Below are positions 33,940 through 46,214 of a stretch of 64,000 bases of DNA, piece by piece. Made by a program: the position numbers and the translations under genes. How positions within the stretch are numbered: the stretch's first letter is position 1; each line of letters opens with the position of its first letter. The DNA comes from Gigantopelta aegis (lineage: Eukaryota > Mollusca > Gastropoda > Neomphalida > Peltospiridae). The notes under the pieces were generated by a model. The model was given only the letters and a program-made list of their open reading frames with translations, searched no databases and was not told where the DNA came from. The stretch is taken from positions 30,515,118-30,579,117 of the forward strand of contig NC_054701.1 in the NCBI RefSeq assembly GCF_016097555.1, written 5' to 3'.

Positions 33940-34251
33940 GAAAAGATCGTAAGCCCCTTACTCCATATATATAAACAGTTAACAACAATGGAAGAGTACA
34001 GCGGCTCTGACGTCACTTCCCTTTTTTTTCGAACGCTCACGAAGAAATATGCATAAATCGTACTTTGATACTGATTAGCGTAATTTCTTCATTTTAAGTT
34101 AACTACACGTATTTTATTGTTATAAAGTTATTTGTATATTATTTTTATATCATTTTTCTTTTAAAATGAGCTATAATATGGTCTCGTGTCATGTTTCCTT
34201 TAAGCTGCTATTTCAAGCCCTGATTTACATAGCTAAGGCGTTATTATATTT

Positions 34252-34535
34252 GGGGGGCGGGATTTACCTCAGTCGGTTGAGTACTTGCTTGAGGTGCTTG
34301 CATCACAGAATCGAACCTCCATTCAACTGATTGGGTTTTTTCTCATTCTAACCAGTGCACTACAACATGTCTGCTGTCTTGTCGGTGGGATGGTGCAAAT
34401 AACAGATCCCTTGCTGTTAATAGAAAAAAGTAGCAGGTTTTCTCTGACAACTATATGTCAGAATTACCAAATGTTTGACATCCAATAGCCGATGATTAAT
34501 TAATGTACTCTAGTGGAGTTGTTAAATAAAGCAAA
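34252..34535 (+). repeat. tRNA-derived SINE, full length (right arm)
   Basis: Head GGCGGGATTTACCTCAGTCG with A-box-like CAGTCGGTTGAG and B-box-like AGAATCGAACC; body with GGGATGGTGCAAATAACAG; 3' end CCAATAGCCGATGATTAATT and a long T-rich tail at 34,540-34,558. Confidence 0.85.
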
Positions 34536-35189
34536 CTTTTTTTTTTTTTTTTTTTTTTGTAAAACCATAAAGATAAGCAAATAAATAAGGCTATGTGTAC
34601 GTAAATCTAGATAATTTTGTGTCCAGGTTGTTAGGTGAATGCTGTTGAACTGACTAGGCTTTAAAAACAATTTAAGATATTATAATTGAAAAAACTAAAC
34701 AATTTAAGATAATATAATTGAAAAAACTAAACAATTTAAAATATTATAATTGATTGTAAACTGATGGTGAGTGAATTCTGTATTGTGATCGGTTAATTAC
34801 ATTTTTTTTTCAGGATCAAATGAAAATAACACCAAGATAGTAAATGACGTTATTAAAAAGCGACGTCATTAGCAATTGGAAGAGGCCAAGTTGATGGGTT
34901 AAAGGTCTACAGTTAGATTGTAGCCAGGTATTTGTTTTCAAGAAGTACCAAATATATAGTTAATTCCATAGAAAAAACGATTCAGTTTACAATGGACATA
35001 GCCATATGGAGGTTTTAGATTTGCGGGTGTTATTGTCTATTTGATGTGTTTAATTTTTAACCTCTGGCTAACGGCTTCAGTCAAAAATGACATTTGCAGG
35101 ATCAAATATAAATAACACCCACAAATCTAAAAAATCCACATGGTTATCTCCTAATTGCATTTCCAGTGTTTACTTTAATTTGATGAAAA

Positions 35190-35425
35190 CAAAATTTATT
35201 ATTGTTAGTGGATTGGTTGATTTCTCGGCACAGACAGTGCACCACGACTGGTATACTAAAGGCCGTGGTATGTGCTATCCTGCCTGTGGGATGGTGCATA
35301 TAAAAGATCCCCTGCTACTAATAGAAAAATGTAGTGGGTTTGCTCTCTAAAACTATGTCAAAATTACCAAATGTTTGACATCCAATAGCCCATGATTAAC
35401 AAATCAATGTGCTCTTCACAAGCAT
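35190..35425 (+). repeat. SINE, 5'-truncated (right arm)
   Basis: CAGTGCACCACGACTGGTAT, GGGATGGTGCATATAAAAGA and the ACATCCAATAGCCCATGATT block; the tRNA-like head is absent. Confidence 0.85.
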
Positions 35426-36733
35426 CAATGCATATACTTCAAGATATATATTGTATAGCTTTTGACGTCAGATGCACATAGAATTTGTTTCATTAGATGT
35501 ATTGTATTGCTTGTGATGGCAGAGGTAGACATTGTTTCATTAGCTTAGATTAATATATGTACAGCACCGTTTATTGTAAACAGTATCTATAATGTTCAAT
35601 AATAATTACCGGTGACACAAATTTAAAATTGCAGTTTCATACATGTAGTGGCAAGTCACTTATTTTGCTATTTTTACATTTATTTATGATAAATAACTAC
35701 ACATTAGATGATTTCATACATAATCTTTCATAATTAACTCAGAAAAATAAATCAACATTACACCTTACTGCCACAGTGGTTTCCCATGAATTCTTAGCTA
35801 AAATTGTAAAGTACATAAACAGTTTGCATTACTTATTCAACAAAACAGCCAATCCTTTGTCATTGTGCAATTGCAACTCAAATTCAAAATGTGATTTCAC
35901 GCAATTAACTGTAGGGTCACCTGAAATTAATTTTGCAATGATATAATTATTTTTTACCTGTAAATGAAGTTATTTGGTTGTAATGTTTTATGGGCATGTA
36001 ACTTAATTCAAGAATAATCTTTACATTTCAAAGATAAATAAAATAATAATAATAAATTTTTGGAAATATATTATGCAACTATTAGATTGCCCCTTTAATA
36101 GTTCTAAATAGCAAATGTCCTTTCATTTGATAAATTGATTACTGCTCCTAAAAATATCCCAAGTTGCTGATGTTTTTAGTAGAATACTTCCCAAGACAGC
36201 AACCTAGAAAATGAACAAGAATCAAGCACATTTGAATGAAGACAGAAAGATGCTGGAGAGGGAAAAGAACAGAGAATAGTGAAAAATGGTGCAAGATAAA
36301 GTGAAATCAAACAAGAAAAACAAATGAGACAGGACTGCATGCTAAGAATAAACCCCCTCCAGATTTTTAAGAAAGAATATGGCTTATTTACAATATCTGC
36401 CTTATTCCCATCGATTTCTTACGAAATATTTGGTTTGGTTCAGTCATATGGTAATGTCATAAGAAAGTGAATGCAGTATATATACTTGGAAATTGCAAAA
36501 ACCCCAAATCATTACACTTCAAATCAAGATGTACATGTAAACGTAAGCTGTTGTCTCATTGTTGAGGTATGTGAGCAAAAACATTTGAAGGGAGTGGGGG
36601 TTTAGACTGGCTGGCATCGAGGGTGCAACTGCCCAAGTTACTGGGGGGAGGGGGGGGATTGTGAGAACCTGATGTCCTAAAAATGCAATTTCTTGCATTC
36701 TACAAGTAAAATTCATCATGACAAATGCATGTA

Positions 36734-37950
36734 CAGGGGTGCACAAATGTGAAATTGTGATGATTGCCTGGTGGGCAACCAGTAGCTGAAGTTTGGTTGC
36801 CCAACATCAACTCTTGGTTGCCCACATATTTCATAAAAGTTTTATGAATATAATTTTTGAACTGTCATTAAAGTGAAACTGAAATTTAAATTAAAATATT
36901 TTTATTATTATCATTACTTGATCAGTTTAGTTTTATTCCTTTTTTAAAATTATTTATCTACAGCTCATCTTCGCTTGGGCCATCACAGTTAGTTCTACGG
37001 GGTTATCAATTCCAAAGATTGTGATGTACTTTAGCCAACATTATTCAGCGCAAATGTTTTGCTTAACCTCTGTGTAGGAGATTGAACAAATTAAACACGA
37101 GTAATATTACAAGATATTGTTTGTAAAAGGACACATAATTCTTAACAAACAACCCCTACCATTCAATAACGCGTACATTTCCACTGATGCAAAACACTGC
37201 AGGCATTGCTTAATTGTTGAACGGCTCCTTAAGAGTGAGAAAACAGGAATACTCTGTAAAACACAGTGTACACATGACGGATCACGAGTAGTAGGCCTGA
37301 TCCGCATTTTCAGTGATACCAAACATTTTGTCTCATGTCAAATCGACCCTACTTAGTACTACTAGTTTGTCCCTATCCGGATTATTTTGCCACCAAATAC
37401 ATATTTTATATTGACGATATTACTAAACCATTTAATAAAAATACAATTTAATTCATGAAAATACAAAGAACTTAAGACATGAAAAACACGTTTTACAAAA
37501 TGCAGAACTCGTTTTGAAGTAAAGTTAACAATGACAACATTTTATAAATATTTCATTATTAATTAATTAAGTAGACTAAAGCTTGCCAGATGGTGTCTAA
37601 AAAATTCACACAGTATGCACAAATCATCAGTATTGAGATGCGTCAACAAGGTTTTTAGGGTGAATAGGAAATATTTTTTAGTGAGCATTGGTAGGAACCA
37701 GCTAGTTTAGGGACGAAATATACGCTGGGTGAATGGCAGCATTAGGGTGGATATTTATATCGCCTGTCAGTCAAGCTGTCAGTGCCGATACTTTTGAATT
37801 GCCCATGACTGTCCGAGTGTGTTGAAGTTTTGTTTTTCATTTTATTTGTTTTATGATTTTCTAGGTTGCCCGTTGGGCTACTGTTTGACAAAGAATGGTT
37901 GCCCGCAATATATTTTGATTGTCCCGGGCATACGGATTTGTGCACCCCTG
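36734..37950 (-). mobile_element. hAT-like non-autonomous element, right arm
   Basis: Mirror copy of 27,028-28,249 with the same CAGGGGTGCACAAA ends. Confidence 0.75.
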
Positions 37951-39924
37951 ATGTATATGCATATTAAAATAATAATAATAATTTGCTTTGAGCAGGGATA
38001 GGGTTGGGAAATGGGGGGTTGACCCCCCAACCCACCACCCTGAACATGCCCCTATTGTTAGTTTTTTTTAATTCCCTTTAAGATTTATGGATTTCTTACA
38101 ATTTAGATGAACCAGTTGCCAAAGACAAATATTTAATTTTAAAAATATGTTCTTATTAGTTTTTATGATTCACAAATGTTGCGTCAGTTACTTTTAGTGT
38201 TACGTCAGTTGCCCATTAATAAAAAAAAAAGTTAAATAAAAAATTCCTTGTAGAAAACTTAGTTCTAGTGATCATAGATTAACTGTGCACTACACATTTC
38301 TTTATATACCTGAAAACTTGATACTTCAGATTCAGAGAATTTTGGCAAGTTCAAAGACATGTCAAATACAAGTTACTTTTTTTGTTGCATCAGTTACCCA
38401 CACTTCATTTCTGATTGTAGTTGCGCTGAGATTGTATGCAATGAAATTTTCTTTTGACATGATTCTGTCACAACATATTCATTTCAATCAAAAACATTCT
38501 AAAGAATTTTATTGAATACTTTAAAAAAAAAAAAAAAAATCAAGATGTTAAAAAATGTCTGAATGTTGCGTCAATTACCGTGGAATTGCCCATATTTCAA
38601 AGTCTTTTTAATACAAAAAACGTTTATCCTAGAGATTTGATTGAATAGTTTTTTAAACTATTATTTTTAGAAGTAAAATTGAAAATTTAACTGAAAGTTT
38701 ATTTTAACCTGAAGTTTTGATTCCCCACACCTGAAACTTGGTAGGCTATGATTCTCTAACTTAGTCTTTAAAAACTAATAGAAAGAACTAAATGTTTACA
38801 TTAAACAATTGCTAATTACATAGCAGATCTATCCAGACTATATAAAATATATTTTTGTTTTTTTGTTTTGCAGAATCCCTTTTGAATAATGTATATCAAG
38901 ATGGTAACAGGATATAACTGAAGAAAAGGGATGTGAGAGAATCCAGTCTAACATTTAAAAATAAATATACATTTATAGTATTTATAAAATATTTCTTTGC
39001 ATATACTGTTTAGATATATTAGTGGGTCACTTTGGGAAGAATGAAACACCACTTTGTTAAGACTATTGTGCTTCAAGTTTTGTTTTGCTTACAATTTACA
39101 GATAGGGTGTGGAAGTGCTGTCATACTGTACCGGTGACATAAGAACAATAACTTTTTAAAACAATTATTTGAATTAAATGGGTCCAGGGAATTCACATGG
39201 TATTCATGGATTTTGAACCTGTTGTTTCACTCTTCCTTTTTCTTTTCTTTTTCTTTTTTTGACAAAACATTTGTTACCAATTGGTAGCTTGACCAAAATT
39301 GGTGTCCATTTCCATAGGTGGAGATAGGGTCAGTCGCATTAATACAACAATTTCCTGAGAATATTGAAATTTGGCTTCCAGGGACAGATTGCTACCTAAT
39401 TTCATTTGTTTAATGATGTCACCAGAGCACTGATTAGTTCATCACTGGCTACTGGATGTAAAAAAATTAAACTGATAATTAATTCTGACCCATAATCTTC
39501 AGAGGAAGCTCTCTACATGTTTCAAAAGCAGCAAGTCATCATTTTTTTTTTCTTGTCGCAGATCACAAACATAGCAGTGTCAGGGATGGGAGCCCCAAAT
39601 CACTGTTGTACATATAATAAATATACAACACATATATTCATACACAAACAAATATGTACACACGTACCCGGATGTCCTCCGATACATACACATACATACA
39701 TACACACATATATGCAAAAAGGCAACAATGTAAGTGGGTACAAGAGTAGTAAATATACATACATGTAATTGGTTTAATCTGGGATATTATAAAGAGGAGA
39801 GAGGATAAGAAAGAGGTAGAAGACGAGATACGGTTATACATGAGGTGTATGTTTCTTTTTCTTGTTTTCTGCTATCTCCGAACAAGCCATAGACAAGAAC
39901 AAACTTAAGCTAACATCATATATT

Positions 39925-40035
39925 TTATTTAATCGTTATCATTGAATAAATTGGCCCATGGAGCCCATTGTTTATTAAACATTTCATATTTGCAATTTTT
40001 ATATAAAATAAATCTTTCTATTTCAAACTTTTGCT
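39925..40035 (-). pseudogene. Tx1/L1-like LINE, ORF2 C-terminus (right arm, downstream piece)
   Basis: Reverse strand reads QKFEIERFILYKNCKYEMFN and KQWAPWANLF, the end of the LINE interrupted at 40,052-42,105. Confidence 0.75.
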
Positions 40036-40051
40036 TCAACAGATTTTTTAA

Positions 40052-42105
40052 TTTTAATTTTTTTTTTTTTTTAAAGATTTATTGCCCCCAGAACATAGAC
40101 AGTGAACAAGTTGGGGAGCCGTGGTCACTGCCTTACAAAGTACATATTTAAACAATAGTATCTAAACAAAATATGCTATTTAAATATGTTAATGTTTTCT
40201 GTGGTATTTATAAGACGGAAAGGGAGGGAGAGGGAGTGGGAGTGGGTGCAACAGCAGTAGATAAGTATAAAGAAGTTGTGGGGATATTGAGAATATTAGA
40301 GAATGACATTTTAATTAGTACTCCATTTCCAAGTGAACTTTCAAAGCATTATTTTTAATTCAAACATTCTTTCAAAGAGTGTTTTATAGGGTGTCCATTG
40401 CTTATGAAATGCTTCATAGTTGCAATTTTTGTAATAAATATATTTTTCTATTTCAAAATTATTTTGTAGAATATTTTTCGCGGCATTGACATGTAAATTT
40501 CTTTTTTGTATTTTCATACTGTAAATATAATATTTTATGTTGATAGTCAGCCAATTTACAAAATCACCATTTTCATTGTTGATCATGCCTAACATAACTA
40601 TGCTTAGAGTGATATTAATTCCAGTTTCATTTCTTATCCATTCTTCTATTGCTTCCCACAGAGAATGTACTAAACTACATTCAAATAGAAGATGTTGTAT
40701 GGTTTCAGGTGATTTGTTGCAAAAACTACAGGCATTGGAATCAATATAATTAATCGTATTTAGAAATTTGTTAGTTGTAAGAATTCAGTGTATGATTTTA
40801 TACTGAAACCAAGATAATGTTGTGCTTTTCACAGATCTAAAGGGTAGAATGTAATATTTTCCCCAATCATATATATCATAGATATATCCTTCTTTTGAAT
40901 ATTTTAGTTGTGATTTTGGAATGGTGGTTTGAGTGTTCAGTAAATCATATATATGTTTGCAACCTTTCTGATCTTTGAACAAAACCTTTAAGTTACATGC
41001 TATAAAAACGTCATCATTTAAATTATCTAGGTTGTAAATGAATGATTTTATAGCACTGACCAATGAAGCATATTCCAGAAAATTGGTAATTATGTCATAT
41101 TTCTCTATGAACTGTTCAAATGTTAGAAAGTCTCCTTGTTCTTTCAACAAATCGTTAATAAAGATAATACCTTTTGAGATATATCGTTTTAATATAAATG
41201 GCTTTTTATCTATACATATTTTACCGTTGAACCAAATATTGATCTGGAGAATATCATCTACGTTTACTGGAATTTGTTTTTCTTGTATCCTTAACCAACT
41301 AACCAATGTGTCTCTCCAAAATGTATTTTTTATAGAACTTTTTTTACAGTATAGAAAATGGTCGCCATATATCACGTGTTGATATATTTGTAGAAGCTTC
41401 GAACAAAATGGTCCATTTTGGGTTATTTAAAAATATCCGTCGGATCCACAAACTTTTCAGAGCGGTCATAAAATTATTTATGTTTATCATTTTGATGCCA
41501 CCATTTTTATAGTCTTGCGTTATTAAGTTTCTTTTAAGTTGTTCACGGCCGCTATTCCAAATAAATTGGAAAAATAATGTATTTATATGTTTTAGCAAAC
41601 GTTCGCTTGGATTTGGTAATGTTTTCAGTAGGTATGTTAGTTTAGGAACTATTAACGTTTTCAGGACTGTAATTCTTCCTAAAACAGTAAGTTTTCTGAT
41701 AGACCATAGCTTCATTAATTTTTGTATTTCGATAATCTTGGGATTATAATTTAAATCAATAATTTCTTCTAGGTTAATGGAAAAGTTAATACCGAGAAGG
41801 TTAAACTGTGTACTGCCCCATTCTAGTTTCCATCGAGTGTGATGGTAAACTTCATTTGAAAATTTCTTGCTACCTATCCAAATAGCTTTTGATTTGGTGT
41901 AGTTAATTTTTAGGCCAAATATTTGTGCATAATAATCTAGGATAGATAGAACACCCTGCAGGGACTCTGGAGAGCCGTCTAAAATAAAACTTGTGTCGTC
42001 TGCATACTGCGATATTAAATATTTTTCACCATCTATAGTGATACCTTTTATATTATTGGAGTTTTTTTATTATGATAGCGAGGATTTCAGCACATAAAAT
42101 AAATA
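40052..42105 (-). mobile_element. Tx1/L1-like LINE, 5'-truncated, right-arm-specific insertion
   Basis: Reverse-strand element with an A-rich tail (T-run at 40,056-40,072) and direct repeats TCAACAGATTTTTTAA (40,036-40,051) and TCAACAAATTTTTAA (42,106-42,120). The left arm has the single uninterrupted site near 23,391-23,407. It interrupts an older LINE of the same broad group. Young relative to the arms because only one arm carries it. Confidence 0.85.
40341..42060 (-). pseudogene. LINE reverse transcriptase C-terminal half and tail
   Basis: On the reverse strand: SQYADDTSFILDG (catalytic YADD, about 42,010), LKINYTKSKAIWIGS, FNLLGINFSI, KLTVLGRITVLKTLIVPKLT (about 41,690), IKMININNFMTALKSLWIRR, and the zinc-binding CSFCNKSPETIQHLLFEC (about 40,690-40,735), ending KQWTPYKTLFERMFELKI. 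The palm's first half and the endonuclease are absent. A few frame breaks, for example near 41,360 and 40,785. Confidence 0.85.
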
Positions 42106-42120
42106 TCAACAAATTTTTAA

Positions 42121-42985
42121 CAACTTTGATTTCTAAATTCTTTTTTTGTATCTTAGTTCCATAAACATAATATTTTATGTTAATAATTAACCAGTTAAGG
42201 AAGTTAGATTTTTCGTTATTAGTAATACCAAAGATAACATTATTTTTATTGAAATTAATTATAATACCAATCAATATCCAGTTTTGTACTGCAACCCATA
42301 AGTTGTGAACCTTATTGCATTCGAAAAATAGATGTGGTATGGTTTCTTGATGGTTGTTACAAAAGCTACACATGTTTGACTCAACATAGTGAATAATATA
42401 TAAGAAAGTGTTCATAGCTAAGATTCGGTGAACTAGTCTATATTGAAACCATATTAATGTTGAATCCTGAGTGCTCTGAAAAGGAAGTAAATAATATTCT
42501 GCCCATTCACTTGATGAAAAGATAAAACCTTGATTTGTGTATTTAGCTTGCGATTTTGGAGTTATGGATTTAGAGTTTAATAAGTTGTACATATCCTTAC
42601 ATCCTCTGTCTTTTTAATAAAAGATTACGTTTAAATGGAAGAATTGGGTTATTAACCATTTTAAATCTGTTATCTTTCAAATTATCTAAACTATATATGT
42701 ACGTTTTTACTGCATTTGTTAACGAAGCATAGCTAATGAAATTGGTGGATATATTGTATTTTTTTAATGAACTGATCATATTTTAAAATATCACCTTTTT
42801 CGTCAATAAGGTCGTTTATAAAAACAAATCCTTTTTCAAAATAGTTTTTGTATAGAAATAGCTTACGATCAATGAGTATTCTATCATTCAGCCAAATATT
42901 AATACATAAAATATCATCTACGGTTTGAGGATTAAGTTCTTTCTCTGTTTTTAGCCATCTTACCTCAGACAGGACAAAACATACG
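42121..42985 (-). pseudogene. Tx1/L1-like LINE, ORF2 C-terminus (right arm, upstream piece)
   Basis: Mirror copy of 22,540-23,390: the reverse strand reads NISTNFISYASLTNAVKTYI, FQYRLVHRILAMNTFLYI and MCSFCNNHQETIPHLFFECN. It is split by the younger LINE; the remaining tail lies at 39,925-40,035. Confidence 0.8.
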
Positions 42986-42989
42986 ACAG

Positions 42990-43310
42990 CCTTTGATATT
43001 CATTTATATTTCACTTATACAGCGTTTTTGTCAAATATCAGTGAATCACTTATACTTCACCTATACCTCAATTATACAGCAGTTTCTGTTAAATACCAGT
43101 GAATTACTTATACTTCATGTATATTTCACTTATACTTCATTTATAAGTCACATATATATATCTAACACTCTGTTAACCATAAGCGAATGACTTGCACTTC
43201 ACTTATATATATGGTTAACACTTCACTTATATGTCACATATACTTATAAGTCCCTTATACTTGAAAAGTATTAACGACTTGTACTTCACTTATAAGTGAA
43301 AAATATAAGT
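42990..43310 (-). repeat. minisatellite of TATAAGTGAAGTATAAGTGA type, right arm
   Basis: Mirror of 22,150-22,510; written on this strand as CACTTATACTTCAC-type words. Confidence 0.85.
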
Positions 43311-43327
43311 CATTTCGGTAAGGGAAG

Positions 43328-43603
43328 TTGAGTGAACAGGAGCTGGGTTGTCTAGTCCAGTGTCTCGGCTACGGCTGGGAGTTGCTGGCCATCGAGCTCG
43401 GAATCCCCCAGGCTCCGATCGAGCAGGCCAAGATGGCGAACATGTCTCCACATGTGCACATGTTCGATGTCTTCAACAAATGGAAGCAGCGTCAGGGAGG
43501 AAACGCCAAGCTCATCGTTTTCCTAAATGCCTTGAATTCCACCAAGGACAGGTGTACCATTGACTGGGATCTAATGAAAAGGAGGGTGTTAGGTGAAACG
43601 TAA
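43328..43603 (+). CDS. death-domain protein, terminal exon (right-arm copy)
   Basis: Intact 91-codon counterpart of 21,868-22,143. Substitutions seen against the left copy are Arg/Ser at residue 2, Gln/Pro in GIPQA(Q/P)IEQ, Asn/Asp in MF(N/D)VF, Ile/Val in KLI(I/V)F and Ile/Thr in LNS(I/T)KD. All key death-domain positions are kept. It is preceded by GGTAAGGGAAG, where an acceptor site could lie, and followed by non-coding sequence. Host-derived by content, but no other exons are visible, so its status as part of an expressed gene is unproven. Confidence 0.6.
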   Translation: MSEQELGCLVQCLGYGWELLAIELGIPQAPIEQAKMANMSPHVHMFDVFNKWKQRQGGNAKLIVFLNALNSTKDRCTIDWDLMKRRVLGET

Positions 43604-43667
43604 AAGTTAGAATGCTGGTTTCATTCCAGTTATAATATGTACATATGTAAATAAATATATATATATA

Positions 43668-45193
43668 TACTACTCAAAAGAATTTACGGGTCAGACGATA
43701 TTTTCGACATTATTTTCTGAATGTCGATTATATTAGCTAGACCATAATGTCACACATGGTGTTGTTCTAATGGCGAAAACATGCTTACATTTGCACGTAA
43801 ATTAGGGCGAAAGCGAAAGGTCTGCTAAGTGCCCATAACTTGCTTTTTCACAAAGCGCTTCATTTGCACGCTTTGCATGTGTATTCCATGTTCCCAATGC
43901 TGAATTTCCGTATAATTGGAGCTTGCGTTCGTGTACGGTGCACACTCCAAATTCGACAATGGTACGACGTCAACTGACTATCGAAGATCGAGGAAGGGCT
44001 ATTGCTTGGCTTCAGGATGTCAATACGCAAAGAAATGTTGCTCTGAGACTTGGTGTCAGTCAGAGTGTCGTTGGCCGACTGTGGCAGCGGTACCAAGCAA
44101 CGAATTCTGTTCGAAATCGTCCACGTTCGGGAAGACCCCGAAGCACTAGAAATAGAGAGGACCGCTACATCACCAATATGGCTCTACGTCAACGCACAAC
44201 CACTGCACGCCGATTACGTGACAATCTGCGGACCGCGACTGGAACTCGAGTGTCTGATCAAACCATACGCAATCGTCTGAGAGCCAATAATCTACGCTGC
44301 CGTCGCCAGGCTGTTCGACCACCACTCCTACCACGTCACAGAACGGCCAGACGTCACTGGTGCACACTTCATCTGCGGTGGCAACGTGTTCAGTGGGGTC
44401 GAGTGATGTTCACTGATGAGTCCAGGTTTAGTCTCCAGTTCAACAACGGTTGGGTTCGTGTCTACAGACGTCCTGGGGAGCGCTTCGCTGACGTTAACGT
44501 TAGACAACGTCACCGGTTCGGTGGTGGCAGCGTCATGGTGTGGGGCGGCATCTCTGTCCACCACAGGATCCCCCTCTATGTGGTGGATGGCAATCTGAAT
44601 GGAATCCGCTATCTGAATGAGATTATCCGGCCGTTGGTTCTCCCAGACCTTCAGCAGATTGGCGGCGGGGCAGTTCTGCAGGATGACAATGCCAGACCCC
44701 ACCGCGCCAGGGTGGTAACGGACTTTCTCAGACAACAAGGTATCGCCAGGATGGATTGGCCAGTATATTCGCCTGACTTGGCCCCAATAGAGAACGCCTG
44801 GGACGAATTAGGCAGGAGAGTTCGGGATAACCATGCCCCTCCGGCCAACCTTCATGATCTGGGTCAACTTCTTATGGCAGAGTGGCAGGCCATTCCCCAA
44901 GAGTTCTTCAGACGTCTGATCAACAGCATGAGGCAACGATGTGTCGAGTGTATTCGCGCCAGGGGTGGATTCACACACTATTAAACGAATCTTCTAATGT
45001 GTAAAATCCATGTTTGACAACCTTCAACTTTGACGGCATGTCATGTGACTTTATTGTATACAGTGACGTTTATTTGTGTGTTTTTTGTAAATATGGAACA
45101 ATAAACTTTTGGTGTAGTTTACATCATCAATCTAATACACTCTGAAACTTATTTGGTTATAAATGTTTGACCCTTAAATTCTTTTGAGTAGTA
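43668..45193 (+). mobile_element. Tc1/mariner element, apparently complete, right-arm-specific
   Basis: 1,526 bp; inverted ends of 26 bp begin TACTACTCAAAAGAATTTA and differ at one position (ACGGG versus AAGGG). TA on both sides (43,666-43,667 and 45,194-45,195). The left arm has the uninterrupted (TA)n site near 21,800. It lies directly beside the Tc1-type MITE at 45,198. Confidence 0.95.
43959..44984 (+). CDS. Tc1-type DD34E transposase, intact
   Basis: Cut-and-paste transposase acting on its own terminal repeats. 341 residues from the chosen ATG (43,959), the usual Tc1 length; an in-frame ATG 12 codons upstream (43,923) is less likely because it precedes the conserved start MVRRQLTIEDRGRAIAWLQD. 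Order: helix-turn-helix (about residues 5-50, NVALRLGVSQSVVGRLWQRY), GRPR linker (GRPRSTRNREDRYI), second HTH (VSDQTIRNRLRANNLRCRR), catalytic domain with MFTDESRF (first Asp), FGGGSVMVWGGI, LQDDNARPHRAR (second Asp) and WPVYSPDLAPIENAWDELGR (Glu), with 34 residues between the second Asp and the Glu. Ends ARGGFTHY. No stops or frame changes seen, so it could be active. Confidence 0.93.
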   Translation: MVRRQLTIEDRGRAIAWLQDVNTQRNVALRLGVSQSVVGRLWQRYQATNSVRNRPRSGRPRSTRNREDRYITNMALRQRTTTARRLRDNLRTATGTRVSDQTIRNRLRANNLRCRRQAVRPPLLPRHRTARRHWCTLHLRWQRVQWGRVMFTDESRFSLQFNNGWVRVYRRPGERFADVNVRQRHRFGGGSVMVWGGISVHHRIPLYVVDGNLNGIRYLNEIIRPLVLPDLQQIGGGAVLQDDNARPHRARVVTDFLRQQGIARMDWPVYSPDLAPIENAWDELGRRVRDNHAPPANLHDLGQLLMAEWQAIPQEFFRRLINSMRQRCVECIRARGGFTHY

Positions 45194-45197
45194 TATA

Positions 45198-45738
45198 TAC
45201 TCTTCAAAAAAAGTAGGGGAACTCTTAAGAATTTACAATTGCCAAAATTATAAGGTATATTAGCTGTGGGGAATGGTTATATGATAATAGTGAATTAATT
45301 GGGCAAACATTACAACCGGTAGTTCAGTATTACAGTAGTTTTATGACCACCAAAGATATTGAAAGACGATTGGGGTCCGAAGTGAAATTTGAAAGTTTTA
45401 CGTTATTCGTATCAGTAAATCGCAAATTCAAAGAATAAAAATGACTAAAAACAAAACAATAACAACTGTATGCTCAACAGAATGAATAAGAATGACAGAA
45501 ATAATGTTGCACAGTGATTAATGGACCTTCCTGGAAAGTGTCAAAATCGAGAATGACACCCCATCCACATGTACAGAACAACTGTGTAACGCACGTGTAA
45601 ACTATGGAATGTGTTTCGGTGTGTTGATAAACAGACCTGAACATTCCTTACTAGGATGTCTGTGGTCAAAACGTATGTTCGGTCTAATAGTTGATATTAA
45701 CATTAATATTTCAGGTTCCCTTACTTTTTTGAAGAGTA
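45198..45738 (+). mobile_element. Tc1-type MITE, complete (right arm)
   Basis: 541 bp with inverted ends TACTCTTCAAAAAAAGTAGG and the complement of TACTCTTCAAAAAAGTAAGG, flanked by TA (45,196-45,197 and 45,739-45,740). No transposase frame. The left-arm version (21,466-21,799) is truncated. Confidence 0.85.
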
Positions 45739-45776
45739 TATATATTAATAGCACCGCTATGGCATTCGACAGCAGA

Positions 45777-46214
45777 GGTTTTTTTTAATACCAATTTATT
45801 GGTCCACCAACTATACTTTTGATAGAGAAGTGAACACCACAAGTCCTGTGGTTGGTTATAAATGTGAGTGTTGGTTGTAAAAAAATAATAGTTTCATCTG
45901 GGTAAAAAAAAAATGCAATTTTATTTCATATAGTACCAATGTGTCAAGTAGCCCTGTGCTTGAAACATGTATGGGGTACCTGTAAAAAAAAAGTACTCAA
46001 ATTTTGTGCGGAACTAGGGTAGTCATAGACGCTACCCGTTAGATCAGAAACGAGCAGCTTGACCCCCAATTATTTCTGTGAGGGGTGGTTGTATTTATAT
46101 CCGTGGCGTTTTATGTCGATTGATAAGCTGCAGGTAGGAGTTTTAGCCACATATGTTACTAGCCACATATGTTACTATTGTCGTCTATGGGATTTGATTT
46201 GGTAGTATACACCC
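45777..46214 (-). mobile_element. MITE-B, right-arm copy
   Basis: Mirror of 20,956-21,306, ending GGTAGTATACACC; the other end is altered (GGTTTTTTTTAATACCAATT). Confidence 0.6.

Noticed and set aside
34252-34320. Functional tRNA gene
   Set aside because: The A- and B-box-like sequences are the head of a SINE; no cloverleaf with a proper acceptor stem is apparent and the SINE body follows.
22150-43310. CRISPR-like array in the AAGTATAAGTGA repeats
   Set aside because: Units are irregular and contiguous without unique spacers, and the context is metazoan; it is a minisatellite.
44328-44738. 136-codon reverse-strand ORF inside the intact Tc1
   Set aside because: Antisense shadow of the transposase, no recognisable content.
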